64,000 nt of DNA from JANMDN01 sp031376285 (GTDB lineage: Bacteria; Actinomycetota; Thermoleophilia; Miltoncostaeales; Miltoncostaeaceae): contig JANMDN010000032.1 in assembly GCA_031376285.1 (NCBI GenBank), forward strand, positions 37,761 to 101,760, in the 5' to 3' direction. This document shows, piece by piece, positions 1 through 8,694 of this stretch. Position 1 is the stretch's first letter. Each line of letters starts with the position of its first letter. The position numbers and the translations under genes are program-made. A model generated the notes under the pieces. That model did not search any database, was not told the origin of the DNA, and saw nothing but the letters and a program-made list of their open reading frames with translations.

Positions 1-115
1 GTGAACCCTCAAAGATGAGCATCCAGAGGTTAGCGGTCTAGGATACTGACGCTTGGGGATCGCTCCCTGCCTGACAGACAGACGTCCATCGCGTTGACAA
101 GAAGGAGATGGGTGT

Positions 116-619
116 ATGTGGGCTTTGATCAAGGCTGCGCGTAAGGCTCATAAGCAGTGGAGGAACTTGGGAGCCGAGGACGGGGAGCGACTGCGGGAGG
201 AGGCAGACCGCGTACGCCACTTGGTCTTGGAACTGGGCGGCCGGCGGGCCGCAACGATTCTCGATGAGTCCAGCGACGGGGTCGAAGAACAATCCGACGA
301 GCGCGAGGTCCCGACAACCGGCCGACCGCGCTCCGAAGTCTCCGCGGAGCTGACCGCAGCAATCGCGGCGCTGTCGAGAGCGTGCACCGACCCGGGGCGC
401 AAGGTGATCGCGGACAGCACGCCCCGTAGCCTGAAAATCGGTGGCCGGATCGTGAAATCCGCGGCGAAGCGAGCGGCACCCATGATCGAACAGCGGGTTC
501 GAGGCACTGTCGCGGTCCGGAGGCCTAAGAAGCGCGACGTCGGCGAGGTAGATTCGACCGGACCAGACGTGGGTGAGCCTGCAGCCGGCACGGATCTCTC
601 GGCGGATTCCTCACGGTGA
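116..619 (+). CDS. Hypothetical protein (167 aa)
   Basis: I do not recognise this protein. The ATG at 116 has an AAGGAG sequence at 102-107, a good spacing, so the start is well supported even though an out-of-frame ATG lies at 108. The N-terminus is a charged, probably helical stretch (KAARKAHKQWRNLGAED), followed by a middle rich in Arg, Glu and Asp and an acidic, Pro/Gly/Ser-rich tail. There is no signal peptide, membrane segment or catalytic motif that I can see. It stands alone, upstream of an ISL3 remnant. It could be a small cytoplasmic or nucleic-acid-associated protein, but that is only a guess from its charge. Confidence 0.5.
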   Translation: MWALIKAARKAHKQWRNLGAEDGERLREEADRVRHLVLELGGRRAATILDESSDGVEEQSDEREVPTTGRPRSEVSAELTAAIAALSRACTDPGRKVIADSTPRSLKIGGRIVKSAAKRAAPMIEQRVRGTVAVRRPKKRDVGEVDSTGPDVGEPAAGTDLSADSSR

Positions 620-970
620 TCCAGGACGGCGCGCGAACCAGGTGACGAAGTTCCGGCCGGTCTGCGGGGTAGCTCGGCGGTCGAGCCCGACGAATCCGTC
701 CCAATGGATCGAACCAACGCAAGTTGGCTCAACTCCTCCAGGACGATGAAACGGTCGTCTGCGATATCTGACTGGAAGACCGGGAGGCCCGCCTCCTGTG
801 CCGCTGCGCACCGAAGGAGGAGGGCCTTTGCCGGACTATTTCGTGCTGACTCCCGCACCCTTAACCGCAGTCGATCCAAGGCCCGGCGGTGGTGCGGGCG
901 TGGGTTTGGGGGCGGCGTTGCCGGAGCCGTTAGCGCCGAGCGAACCGGGACCCTTTTCAGGATTTCCCAT
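611..970 (-). pseudogene. Possible small or frame-broken gene
   Basis: The stretch 620-1208 has no convincing intact gene. On the minus strand an ATG at 970 is preceded by AGGAG and opens 44 codons of Pro/Gly-rich sequence (NGSGNAAPKPTPAPPP) ending at 836. Downstream, two different minus frames give protein-like text: AGLPVFQSDIADDRFIVLEE near 730-800, and TPQTGRNFVTWFARRPG ending at 611. Joined by two frameshifts these would make one protein of roughly 110 residues. This may be a decayed gene, a short real gene plus noise, or chance. The signal is weak. Confidence 0.22.
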
Positions 971-1208
971 GCCTAACTCCTGTCGATCGTTGGTCGTATC
1001 ACCGCAGGTCGCGGTAATCGGAAGGTATTCTGGAGGAGGGTTGGCGACTACTGATCGTTCGGGTAGTCCCGCATCCCGGTTCGTCGCAGGTTCGACGCGA
1101 TTCATAGCTTCTGTGCGGTTTGGGCTCTTCGCGGCTTGACCCGTTCGGGTGGATACGGAGCTTGAGAGCACCCTGGCGGGGCAAGGCACCGGGTCTGGAT
1201 GAAAATCT

Positions 1209-1231
1209 GGCTCTTCGGGCATAGAAGTGGG
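1209..1231 (+). repeat. Left terminal inverted repeat of the ISL3 element
   Basis: This begins GGCTCTTCGGG and ends AAGTGGG. It differs from the right repeat at three positions near the middle. Confidence 0.8.
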
Positions 1232-1343
1232 TGATCTGGCGGCCTGAACAGGTCGGGATCGGCTTGCCCTGGGGTGCCACGCGCAGTCCGGGGCTCGCCG
1301 TAGCTTCGCGTCTTCTCACAGAACACGAAGACGGGAGAATCAG

Positions 1344-2047
1344 GTGCGCGTGGCGACGCTATTGAAGCGGGTGCTTGGGCTCGGACGCGAGCGCGTGGAG
1401 AGCGTCGACCTCGACGAGCGCGACGGGGTCGAGAAGGTGGTCGTCGGGGTCGCGTTGCGTTTGCGACGCCCGCTACGTTGTTCCGGATGTGGCCGCCGGG
1501 TCGGTAGCGCCTACGACACTCGGCTGATGAGCTGGCGCCATCTCGATGTCGGCCGGGTGCGGTGTGTGATCCGCTGCCAGGTCAGACGCGTGGGGTGCTC
1601 CGGTTGCGGGGTCCGCGCTGAGGCGGTCCCGTGGGCAAGAGCGGGGTCCAGGTTCACCCGGGCCTTTGAAGACACGTGCGTGTACCTCGCCAGGGACGCC
1701 CCGAAGAGCACCGTCGCAGCACTCATGCGTATCGACTTGTCGAGCAACTCCGAGGCGTCTACCAAGCCGCCACAGACCGCGACGCCCACCTGCTCCTTGA
1801 CCAATGGATCTTCGCGGCATGCACCAGCGACCTCGCACCATTCATCAAATGCGCGTTGACCCTCGACAGGCACCGCGACCTCGTCGTCAACGCGATCACC
1901 CAACGCCTCACGAACGCCCGCCTTGAAGGCATGAACTCGACCGTCAGGCTCCTCAGCCACCGTGCCCGAGGCTACCGCCGCCTCCAATCACTACTCGCGA
2001 TGATCACCCTCGTCTGCGGCCGGATCCCGGTTCACCTACCCACTTGA
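1344..2047 (+). pseudogene. ISL3-family transposase, internally deleted
   Basis: The N-terminal half (from 1344) has the ISL3 zinc-finger layout: a CSGCGRR motif, the MSWRHLDVGRVRC segment, then a second CSGCGVR pair. It is in frame to about 1735. The C-terminal part then reads in another frame (LVEQLRGVYQAATDRD, LLDQWIFAACTSDLAPF, NARLEGMNSTVRLLSHRARG) and matches the end of ISL3 transposases. The intervening DDE catalytic core, normally some 200 residues, is absent, so the junction is a deletion plus frame change and not a simple frameshift. The product cannot be an active transposase. The stop lies just inside the right inverted repeat. Confidence 0.85.
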
Positions 2048-2061
2048 ATACCCGAAGAGCC
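2039..2061 (-). repeat. Right terminal inverted repeat of the ISL3 element
   Basis: Read on the minus strand it begins GGCTCTTCGGG and ends CAAGTGGG. It overlaps the last codons of the transposase remnant and is directly followed by ATGAAAAT, the putative target duplication. Confidence 0.8.
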
Positions 2062-2131
2062 ATGAAAATGGCATGGTTCGTATGCGGTCGGGCACCTGGG
2101 CTTAGACGTGCCTGTTGAAAATGGAGGCGTT

Positions 2132-2977
2132 TTGGGGTTCTTCAAGCGACGCTCAATCACGCACGAGTCGGGGGCCAGGTTCGCCGATCCCGAGGATCTC
2201 GCCCGGATCGGGCGACTCGCTTTCGGAGGAGAGAGTCCACATCCCACTGGGTTAAGAGGCGTGCCAATCGGGGAACTCGACGGATATGCGCTCAGAGCAA
2301 TGGGGTCGGCCGGTCATCCTATGCCCGGCTCCGATGAGTGGTCTGCGCTCGAAGCGCGTCTCTACTCCGAGTTTCTGACTGCGGATGAGGACGCCGGCGC
2401 TTGGGCAACGGTCGGAGGATTCCTCGTCGCGACGAACTTAACGACGGACGTCAAGTCACCAGGGCCCTTGTTCGAGCGGCTTATGGACAAGGCCTTAGTG
2501 GTCCTGCGAGATGATGGCGTCGCCTGGGCTGCAGTGCCGCCCTTCGCATCAGACCGTTGGACGACCGTTCACGGATGCGACGGAGTGCATCCGGCTGGCT
2601 GGCCAGGAACACTGGCCTACGTCCCTGTACCCACCCCGGGCGAAGTGAGCTGCTCCATCGTGCTTGCCGAAGGGGAGTCAGCCCATGTGGCCACACGTAC
2701 GGACCTGGGCGGCAAGCGCGACTACTTCGCCGAACGCCGAGAAGGTCGGTTCGTGGCGGTCATCGAAGGGGTTGACCCCGACGATGGGCAGCTAAAGCGG
2801 TGGGATTGGTCTTTGGTCAACGCCGACAGCCTCCCCGAGTTTCTTCGCGAGCTGGGCGATCGGCTCATTACTCCAACCACTTGGGCGCACGGCGACTTAC
2901 TGCCCTACTTCCCGTGCCGAGACCGCACCCGCGACGAGATGCGTCTCCTAGCGCGGGCGGCGCCGGCTGGCGGGTGA
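2132..2977 (+). CDS. Hypothetical protein, MGFF-type N-terminus
   Basis: Function unknown. I place the start at the TTG at 2132, just after GGAGG at 2123-2127, because it gives an MGFFKRRS N-terminus resembling those of the genes at 3114-3902 (MGFFNKL) and 10467-11396 (MGWLSRK). An upstream GTG at 2108 is the alternative. The product is about 281 aa, with no signal peptide or membrane segment. A segment near residues 15-30 (DPEDLARIGRLAF) and a later GAWATVGGFLVATNL segment loosely resemble PEAVARFGRFEF and EWEAVGAWKYASKFL of the 10467-11396 product, so the two may be distant paralogs. It faces the minus-strand cluster downstream. Confidence 0.62.
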   Translation: MGFFKRRSITHESGARFADPEDLARIGRLAFGGESPHPTGLRGVPIGELDGYALRAMGSAGHPMPGSDEWSALEARLYSEFLTADEDAGAWATVGGFLVATNLTTDVKSPGPLFERLMDKALVVLRDDGVAWAAVPPFASDRWTTVHGCDGVHPAGWPGTLAYVPVPTPGEVSCSIVLAEGESAHVATRTDLGGKRDYFAERREGRFVAVIEGVDPDDGQLKRWDWSLVNADSLPEFLRELGDRLITPTTWAHGDLLPYFPCRDRTRDEMRLLARAAPAGG

Positions 2978-3113
2978 CCGGGGCGACGACCCCGCCGGAC
3001 TAACCGCCGAGCCTCAGCTGATCCCGACCGGCAGCGGAGCGAACCGACGCGCACCGCCGACGAGTCTCCTTCCGGGCAAGGATCAGCGAGAGGGGCGGTC
3101 TCGTGCCACGACT

Positions 3114-3902
3114 CTATCCGCTCAAAGAGAGCCAGTTCGGTTCCATCGCCAGGTGGTGCAGGAGGAAGGCCCGGTTGCGGCTTGCCATACCCTGAATGTA
3201 GGCGACGAACGAGGGATTGACGTCGACTAAGTCGTCCAGGATCGCCCGAAGGTAGGGTTCTGGCGCTCCTCCCGTGTAGCTGTGGGCGTCGAGAAACCTG
3301 TTTATCGCTGCCGGATCCTGAGTTTGGATGTACTCGCAGCACTTGATGAGAGTCAATTCGATAAGTTTTCGACCGACGATTCCGTGATTCTTGGTCGTGT
3401 CTGGATAGCCCGGGAGACGAAGCGTTTCGGCGACGAAGTCGTCCGGTATCGGCGGTGGGCCCAGCCACATTTGGCCTCGCGGAATAGAGCCGTTTATTAT
3501 CATGGACGGGTCGCGTCGCCTCCAGTCATCGATGACAGGGAGGTTGTTGAGCCGCTCATCTCCGGATCCCAGGGGGAATACTCCGAGATCGGTTCCGTTG
3601 GCCGTTGGCCACAAGGCTGCGAAGAGGACGTCTTTCCCGTCCTCGAACTCCACGACCGTCTGCGGGGCCGGGGCCTCACCGATCCACTGAGCGCCAGCGA
3701 GGTTGAACGCCGGCAAATGCTCATACTTACGCGGCTCGTAGGAGTTTACGAGGCCCTCGAGAGTGGAAAGGCACTGCGACGCCGTCTGCTTCGTGCGGAG
3801 GCTTCTGCCCGACCCAAGCGTCGGGCGCTCCGACGGACTCGATGCCGGGCGCCGTTTAGGCGGGGTTTGCGCGCCCGCGACGAGTTTGTTGAAGAATCCC
3901 AT
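3114..3902 (-). CDS. Hypothetical protein, MGFF-type N-terminus (262 aa)
   Basis: Unknown function. The ATG at 3902 has AAAGGAG about nine bases upstream, which decides the start against longer readings. After MGFFNKLVAG comes a low-complexity Pro/Arg/Ser stretch, then a globular region with FNLAGAQWIGEAP, a DVLFAALWPTANG strand and a C-terminal helical region (IGRKLIELTLIKCCEYIQ-like). No transmembrane segment is evident. It is the last gene of the minus-strand cluster and shares its short N-terminal motif with two other genes around it. That motif may be a common docking or start signature, but the rest of the protein is not clearly homologous. Confidence 0.7.
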   Translation of the reverse strand: MGFFNKLVAGAQTPPKRRPASSPSERPTLGSGRSLRTKQTASQCLSTLEGLVNSYEPRKYEHLPAFNLAGAQWIGEAPAPQTVVEFEDGKDVLFAALWPTANGTDLGVFPLGSGDERLNNLPVIDDWRRRDPSMIINGSIPRGQMWLGPPPIPDDFVAETLRLPGYPDTTKNHGIVGRKLIELTLIKCCEYIQTQDPAAINRFLDAHSYTGGAPEPYLRAILDDLVDVNPSFVAYIQGMASRNRAFLLHHLAMEPNWLSLSG

Positions 3903-4038
3903 TCCCAGTCTCCTTTGGCTTCGTTGATGGTCCGGCCGGCAAGGTTGCAGGTTGACCCGGGGTGAAAGCGACGGGTACGTGGATGTTATGCGGTGCCTTT
4001 GCGTACTACTCGGCGTGGATGCCTCGTGTCTTGGATTC

Positions 4039-4296
4039 TCAGCCGTTTCTGGGTGCGCCGAAGCGATGAAGGTATAAAGCCGCCGCGAGGGGTCCAACCA
4101 CGAAGAACGCGACGGCGGTCGTCACCAAGAGCGCGACGATGCCTGACGGGATAGTGCCGCTTGCGATAACAAAGGTGGTGATGACGCCGAGGAACCAAAG
4201 GACGAACCCCACCGCTCTATCCCGGAGTCGATAGGCGAGGAGACCCCTGTTCAGCAGGCTCGCATACACGTTCATGAGGCTGGGCGAATTGTTCAT
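4039..4296 (-). CDS. Small two-helix membrane protein (85 aa)
   Basis: The product has two hydrophobic segments, roughly residues 29-46 (GFVLWFLGVITTFVIASG) and 52-74 (IVALLVTTAVAFFVVGPL), with a short N-terminal domain containing LLNRGLLAYRLRDR. GGAG lies a few bases upstream of the ATG at 4296. It sits between the WXG-like genes and the MGFF gene on the same strand, so it may be a small membrane partner of that system. No family was recognised. Confidence 0.65.
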   Translation of the reverse strand: MNNSPSLMNVYASLLNRGLLAYRLRDRAVGFVLWFLGVITTFVIASGTIPSGIVALLVTTAVAFFVVGPLAAALYLHRFGAPRNG

Positions 4297-4368
4297 GATC
4301 TCCGAATCACGTGACGTAAGGGATAAGTGGCATTACTAACTAACTAACGAGTTCAGTGCGGTGTCGGC

Positions 4369-4584
4369 CTACCGGGGGAGCAACGAAAGCGCGCCGTCAA
4401 GCTCGGAACCCGCCTTCCGTAGAGCCTCAAGGAGACGTTTTGCGTCTGCCTCGACCGGGTCGAGGACTTGACGGTTGAGATTTTCGCGCTGCTGGTCGTG
4501 CCAGGCCACCGAGCTTTCTCGGCTTCGGCGGAGATCTCCCAGGGCGCGTTGTTGGATCTGGATCGCGTCGCCGAGCGCGCTCAC
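4369..4584 (-). CDS. Small WXG100-like helical protein (71 aa)
   Basis: The GTG at 4584 overlaps the stop of the preceding gene (GTGA), giving a 71-aa all-helical protein. It has a first helix (ALGDAIQIQQRALGDLRR), a turn containing AWHDQQ, and a second helix (EADAKRLLEALRKAGSELD). The WHD takes the place of the WXG turn of WXG100 proteins and matches the same motif in the 92-aa protein at 5047-5325. Known WXG100 proteins are small helical hairpins exported by FtsK/EccC-driven type VII systems, and the position here downstream of such an ATPase fits. Its role as a substrate or adaptor is inference. Confidence 0.6.
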   Translation of the reverse strand: MSALGDAIQIQQRALGDLRRSRESSVAWHDQQRENLNRQVLDPVEADAKRLLEALRKAGSELDGALSLLPR

Positions 4585-5045
4585 GGTGTCCCCGGTCTCT
4601 TGAGGTAGTCGGTCAGTATCTCGGCGTATTCGAGCACCGAACGCCTTCCGGCTGGCGCGTGTTCGGCGGCTGACGCCTCGATGGTCCGCATCGTTGATAG
4701 GAGGTCGGTCGCGGCTCGTTGGAACTTCGCTTCGGCTCTCCGCGTTAGTTCGAGGTGTTGGCGGGCGGCCTGCTCGGCGGCCCTTGCGCGAGCGAGTTCG
4801 TGTGCGAGTCCTTCGCATCCTTCGCGGCAGCGAGCGAGTTCCGCAACAGCTTCCTGGGTGCTTCGTTCGCTCGCTCGTAGTCGGCGGTGGCTTTCGGCAA
4901 CGGCGAGTTGGAAGGTCGCCGCGGCCTTTTGAGTCTCAGACCGCGCGCTCGAGAGGGCGGTCGCCAGTGACCGCTCGTAGGTCGCGAGGGCGTGGGAGAT
5001 CTCCTTGACGGCACCCACGCGTGCGTTGACCGCCTCCCCGGCCAC
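4581..5045 (-). CDS. Coiled-coil protein next to WXG-like genes (154 aa)
   Basis: A long, Ala/Glu/Arg-rich helical protein with continuous heptad-like pattern (LARCREGCEGLAHELARARA, EQAARQHLELTRRAEAKF). The likely start is the GTG at 5045, right after the stop of the 92-aa gene, with a second GTG nine codons later as alternative. It ends by overlapping the start of the 71-aa gene. No signal peptide is seen. Its size and helical character suit a third member of the WXG-like set or a scaffolding partner, but it lacks the WHD motif. Confidence 0.62.
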   Translation of the reverse strand: MAGEAVNARVGAVKEISHALATYERSLATALSSARSETQKAAATFQLAVAESHRRLRASERSTQEAVAELARCREGCEGLAHELARARAAEQAARQHLELTRRAEAKFQRAATDLLSTMRTIEASAAEHAPAGRRSVLEYAEILTDYLKRPGTP

Positions 5046-5046
5046 G

Positions 5047-5325
5047 TTAGAACCGGTGGGCCTTAGCCCGCTCAAGGTCAGCGGCCAAGGCATTCAAGGA
5101 CTTGGCGAACTCGCGCACCTGGCCAGAGACGAAGCTGGTTGTGTGTTTGTGGAAGTCCCTGTATCGGGTTTCGAACATCTGCTTCTGGCGATCGTGCCAG
5201 TTTGCCCGGTCGATTGCCTGGTGGGCTTGCTTGGTCGCCTCGAGCACCTTCCGCTCCAAGTCGTGAAGCGCTGCTGCGAGCTTGCGCACGTCGGCTGGGT
5301 CAGCGTTGACCTGATCTGAACTCAT
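5047..5325 (-). CDS. WXG100-like protein with WHD motif (92 aa)
   Basis: The length is typical of the WXG100 family. Helix one (DVRKLAAALHDLERKVLEAT) is followed by the turn ANWHDRQKQMF and helix two (VREFAKSLNALAADLERAK). Trp, then Asp, then a downstream Phe is the pattern of the W-x-D subgroup that accompanies FtsK-type ATPases. The ATG overlaps the stop of the FtsK-like gene (ATGA), so the two are translationally coupled. By family analogy it would be a secreted helical hairpin or ATPase-binding partner. There is no visible YxxxD export signal at its C-terminus, so export itself is uncertain. Confidence 0.72.
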   Translation of the reverse strand: MSSDQVNADPADVRKLAAALHDLERKVLEATKQAHQAIDRANWHDRQKQMFETRYRDFHKHTTSFVSGQVREFAKSLNALAADLERAKAHRF

Positions 5326-8300
5326 GTCGCGGTCCTGTTCGTTGATGTGTGGATCGAGGGGGCGGTGTGAGGTGGATACGCTCGCACGCGTCGGCGCGTC
5401 CCTCTCGCGTGGTCGACGATAAGGAGTTGGCTGTGGCGGACTTCTCCTTCGGTGTATGCGTCAGTGAGGGCGGCGACATCGGTCGGCCTCAGGCCGCTCC
5501 CGACGATCCTCCAGTCGAATTCCTTGAGCAAGTCCCGTCCCAGGCGTTTCTCAAACTGCTCAAGACCGTCGACACTGACCGCGGTATGGCAACCCAGTTC
5601 AGGGCCGTCACGCAAGATTCCTGCGAGGCACTCGCTCATTTCTGGAACCGTTTGATCGCGGTCCGTATGGGAGGCGTATGGGTCGTCTGCTTCGAGGTCG
5701 AGTGCTCGGTGAAGGCCGTGGAGGACCACAAGCACCGCTGGAGCGTCGTAGTCGGCCTTTTCCCGTCTGCTGGCAATTGCCTCGGCGACGTTGAGGAGCA
5801 CGTCGTTGAGGGCCGAGCCTCGCCGGTAGGAGGCGCCGACTGCCTTGCAAACTCTGGCGAGGTCGAGCGACTCGCCTGCCGGTTTGCAGTCACCGATGAA
5901 GTCGACGACGTGCACGGTGAGCCCTCCTGCGGCCGCGTCACTTAGGCAGGAGTGCGTGGCACCTTCGATTGCGATGTCGGGATGGTCGTCGTCGCTCGCG
6001 CCGAGGAGGAGGACGTTGGCTCCACGCCCTCGACGGAGGGTTACACCCGCCCATGGTTCAAGGGTGAATGGCTCCCCGAGACGGAAGACTGGCCTTGTCG
6101 TAAATCCCTCAGGGGCCGTGGAGGGACGGTCGACGAGGGTGTCTCCGTCGAACACGCGCGGGCGTCGTTCAAAGCCCCATTCGGCACTCTTCTCCTGGAT
6201 CGATGCAAGGAAGTCGTCGCGTTCGTCCGGTGCAACATAGAGACCTCGGAATGGCTGGTTGTGCGAGGGCTCGCCTCTGGATGGGTTTAGGATTCCTTCG
6301 CCCTGTTCGGCGAGCGCCTTGACTTCCCGGTTGGTGTCCCCCATGACCAGATCCGCGTCTTCCTCGTTACACATGAATGCGACCCGCATCGGCAGGAGCC
6401 TCAGGACGCTCCGGTCCATTGCTGGCATGCTTGAAAGAGTCTGGGAGCCGACTACGGCGTGGATACCGGCGAACGGTCCTAGTCGAACGATGTTGCTGAA
6501 GGCCTCGTAAGCGGCATGGCCCAGCGCGTCGTCTTCCTCGAAGAGTTCGTGGAACTCGTCCATGAATAGAACGATCCGGGGCATCTCCTCGCCGGTGGCC
6601 TTCCGGTACTCGGTGATGTTGGCCTTTCCTGCAGCGTCGCGCTTCATCAAATCCGCGCGCCGTTTGATCTCCCCATCCAGGCTCTGGAGGACGGCGACCG
6701 AAAATTCTCGCTCACTATTGATGGAAACCAACCGGGCGTGGGGGAGTTCGTCATAGACCTTGAATTCAACTCCGTGTTTGCTGTCGACGAGATAGAACTC
6801 AAGCTCCTCCGGCGGGTAGATCATGGCCATCGACAGAATTGCCGCGTGCATCGCGGTGCTCTTGCCGGACCTTGGTAGCCCCACGATGATTCCGCCGCCG
6901 GCGATCTCGATAGAGGAGAAGTACAGGGCTGCGATGTCTTGCGCCCCGGCACGGCCGATCGGGGCGTAGGTGCCCGCGGCGCTGATCCCGTTCCACCAGG
7001 TCGCGGGTAACCTCGGATCGAGGGCCGGTGCCTCTGCGGAGAGCTGTGGTAGGTGCTGGGAGCGACCCGATGCGATCAGCTTGTTGACGATCGGCATGAC
7101 GCGATCGAGTGTGACCGGTCCCGATTGGCTACTGCGGGCTGCCGCGCCGATGCTGAGGAGCAGCCGGGCGAAGGGGGTAGTGGCTTGCCCGTCGGCGGTG
7201 AAGGTGATCGGTGGACTCGTATCCGGTAGGAAGGCCAGGTCGATGGTCCCGATTGGATCTGCCAGAGTCAAACGCCCGCGGTCCCTGGTCAGGTCGATTT
7301 GTTGCATCGAGTGGATCAGGCGGTCCACCGCGATGTCGATCGAGCGCTCCTGCTCTGGGCCATGTATAAGAATCGTGTGAACGCCGCACCGAGGGCCGTT
7401 CTCGATGAGGCTGAGCAGTTGGCGCGACGAGCGGCTCGTGAATCCCTGCGGATAGTCGAATACAACGACGACGCGGTACGGTTCAGCGACCTCTCCGGCG
7501 TGACGGTTGTAGTCGTCAATCGACTCGAATTGTCCGCGCAAGTAGGTGGAGATCACGACCTCGAGGTGATCCGAGAGCTCCTCGAGACGCGACTCGATGT
7601 CGCGCTCGGATGTCCAGGTCTTTTGGTCGACGAGACGTGTGTCGAACTCGGCGAGGTGGCGGAACTCGGCGACTGATTGGCCGAGGGAGACGGGGTCAAT
7701 GAAGACAAAGCGAACGGCACCGGCTGGAACGGCGGCAAGAACTCGAAAGATGAGGGAGCGCGCGAGGTCCGTGGCCGCCTTTCGATGGTCGACGTCTGTG
7801 GCTATCGAGATCCCATTACTGAAGGGAAACTCCACAAATGCAGGAATGGAGGCGGGACCGATTGACTGCGGCAGTTGGGCTTCGAGGTCGCCAAGCCGGA
7901 GAATCGACTGGAGTTTCCCCGCGGGCGCGGCCCCAGCCCATCCCGGGTCGCCCCAGCGGGCCCCGGCCTGCCCAACGGCTTCCTCGACACCTTCGACTTT
8001 CTCGACCATGTCCGCGCATGCGTTCCCCACCGCGCGCGCACGATCACGAGTCGCCGCCGCGAGTTCGTCGTGGAGGTGAGCGTGTTCGGCCACTGCGGTT
8101 GCAACGTATTTCTCGCGAAGGGCGGGAAGGGCGGCGTGGATCTCCGAGAGGCGGTCGATCGAGTGCCAGAGTTCTGAGGTAACGGTCGGCATCGATGAGC
8201 GCCGCTTGAGTATCCGCCCCTTCCAAGCGACTCGCGCGATGAGGATATCGCCGACGTCCTTGAGGGCCCGCTCCAGGCTCCCCCACTCCCGTGTTGCTTC

Positions 8301-8591
8301 ATCGAAGGACGGTGGCGGCGCTTGCGGACTCCTCCTCGGTGGCACGTCAATGGTTTTCCGAGCGATGCGGCGAAGATCTTCGCCGGCGTCCTCTGGTCCG
8401 AAGCGGGCGATGTGTGCGCGGGCCCGCTGCTCCGTCTCACCGATGGTTTGCCGGATTTCCTCGCGGCGCGTCCGAATGTGGTCAGCGTCTCGCGAGATCT
8501 GTGACTTGACGGCATCGAGATCGTTGAGGAGCAGTCGCATCATCTGATTTGCGGCTCCCGTCAACGTTTCGCGCTCTGCCCGACTTGTCAT
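5322..8591 (-). CDS. FtsK/SpoIIIE-type multi-ATPase (EccC-like), 1089 aa
   Basis: A motor ATPase of the FtsK/HerA superfamily. The N-terminal ~250 residues are largely coiled coil (MMRLLLNDLDAVKSQISRDA onward). A first ATPase-like domain (~300-530) lacks a P-loop. A second has Walker A GLPRSGKST near residues 571-579 and Walker B IVLFMDEFHEL near 673-683. A third (~790-1070) is again degenerate (GRGANVLLLGASDDD). Tandem FtsK domains with one canonical site recall EccC/EssC of type VII secretion, but here I see no N-terminal membrane helices. I start at the ATG at 8591 because upstream residues look non-coding, although its RBS is weak. The gene follows a membrane-anchored protein and overlaps a WXG-like gene, so a secretion or envelope motor is the best inference. 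Confidence 0.85.
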   Translation of the reverse strand: MTSRAERETLTGAANQMMRLLLNDLDAVKSQISRDADHIRTRREEIRQTIGETEQRARAHIARFGPEDAGEDLRRIARKTIDVPPRRSPQAPPPSFDEATREWGSLERALKDVGDILIARVAWKGRILKRRSSMPTVTSELWHSIDRLSEIHAALPALREKYVATAVAEHAHLHDELAAATRDRARAVGNACADMVEKVEGVEEAVGQAGARWGDPGWAGAAPAGKLQSILRLGDLEAQLPQSIGPASIPAFVEFPFSNGISIATDVDHRKAATDLARSLIFRVLAAVPAGAVRFVFIDPVSLGQSVAEFRHLAEFDTRLVDQKTWTSERDIESRLEELSDHLEVVISTYLRGQFESIDDYNRHAGEVAEPYRVVVVFDYPQGFTSRSSRQLLSLIENGPRCGVHTILIHGPEQERSIDIAVDRLIHSMQQIDLTRDRGRLTLADPIGTIDLAFLPDTSPPITFTADGQATTPFARLLLSIGAAARSSQSGPVTLDRVMPIVNKLIASGRSQHLPQLSAEAPALDPRLPATWWNGISAAGTYAPIGRAGAQDIAALYFSSIEIAGGGIIVGLPRSGKSTAMHAAILSMAMIYPPEELEFYLVDSKHGVEFKVYDELPHARLVSINSEREFSVAVLQSLDGEIKRRADLMKRDAAGKANITEYRKATGEEMPRIVLFMDEFHELFEEDDALGHAAYEAFSNIVRLGPFAGIHAVVGSQTLSSMPAMDRSVLRLLPMRVAFMCNEEDADLVMGDTNREVKALAEQGEGILNPSRGEPSHNQPFRGLYVAPDERDDFLASIQEKSAEWGFERRPRVFDGDTLVDRPSTAPEGFTTRPVFRLGEPFTLEPWAGVTLRRGRGANVLLLGASDDDHPDIAIEGATHSCLSDAAAGGLTVHVVDFIGDCKPAGESLDLARVCKAVGASYRRGSALNDVLLNVAEAIASRREKADYDAPAVLVVLHGLHRALDLEADDPYASHTDRDQTVPEMSECLAGILRDGPELGCHTAVSVDGLEQFEKRLGRDLLKEFDWRIVGSGLRPTDVAALTDAYTEGEVRHSQLLIVDHARGTRRRVRAYPPHTAPSIHTSTNRTAT

Positions 8592-8694
8592 CGTCCGTCC
8601 CGGGCCATCATCGCGGAAGGCTCCGAGCGCTTCGCGTCCGCCAAGCTTCGAATCCGATCCTGTGAGCTGGACGCATGAGGAAGCGGTATCGCGC

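Larger units (their letters stand above)
1209..2061 (+). mobile_element. Decayed ISL3-family insertion sequence
   Basis: Both ends are present. The left repeat at 1209-1231 begins GGCTCTTCGGG and the right repeat at 2039-2061 is its inverse; 20 of 23 bases match. The sequence ATGAAAAT occurs at 1199-1206 and again at 2062-2069, an 8-bp direct repeat of the length ISL3 elements generate. On the left, two extra bases (CT) separate it from the repeat. At 853 bp the element is much shorter than complete ISL3 copies, because the middle of the transposase is missing. Confidence 0.82.
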
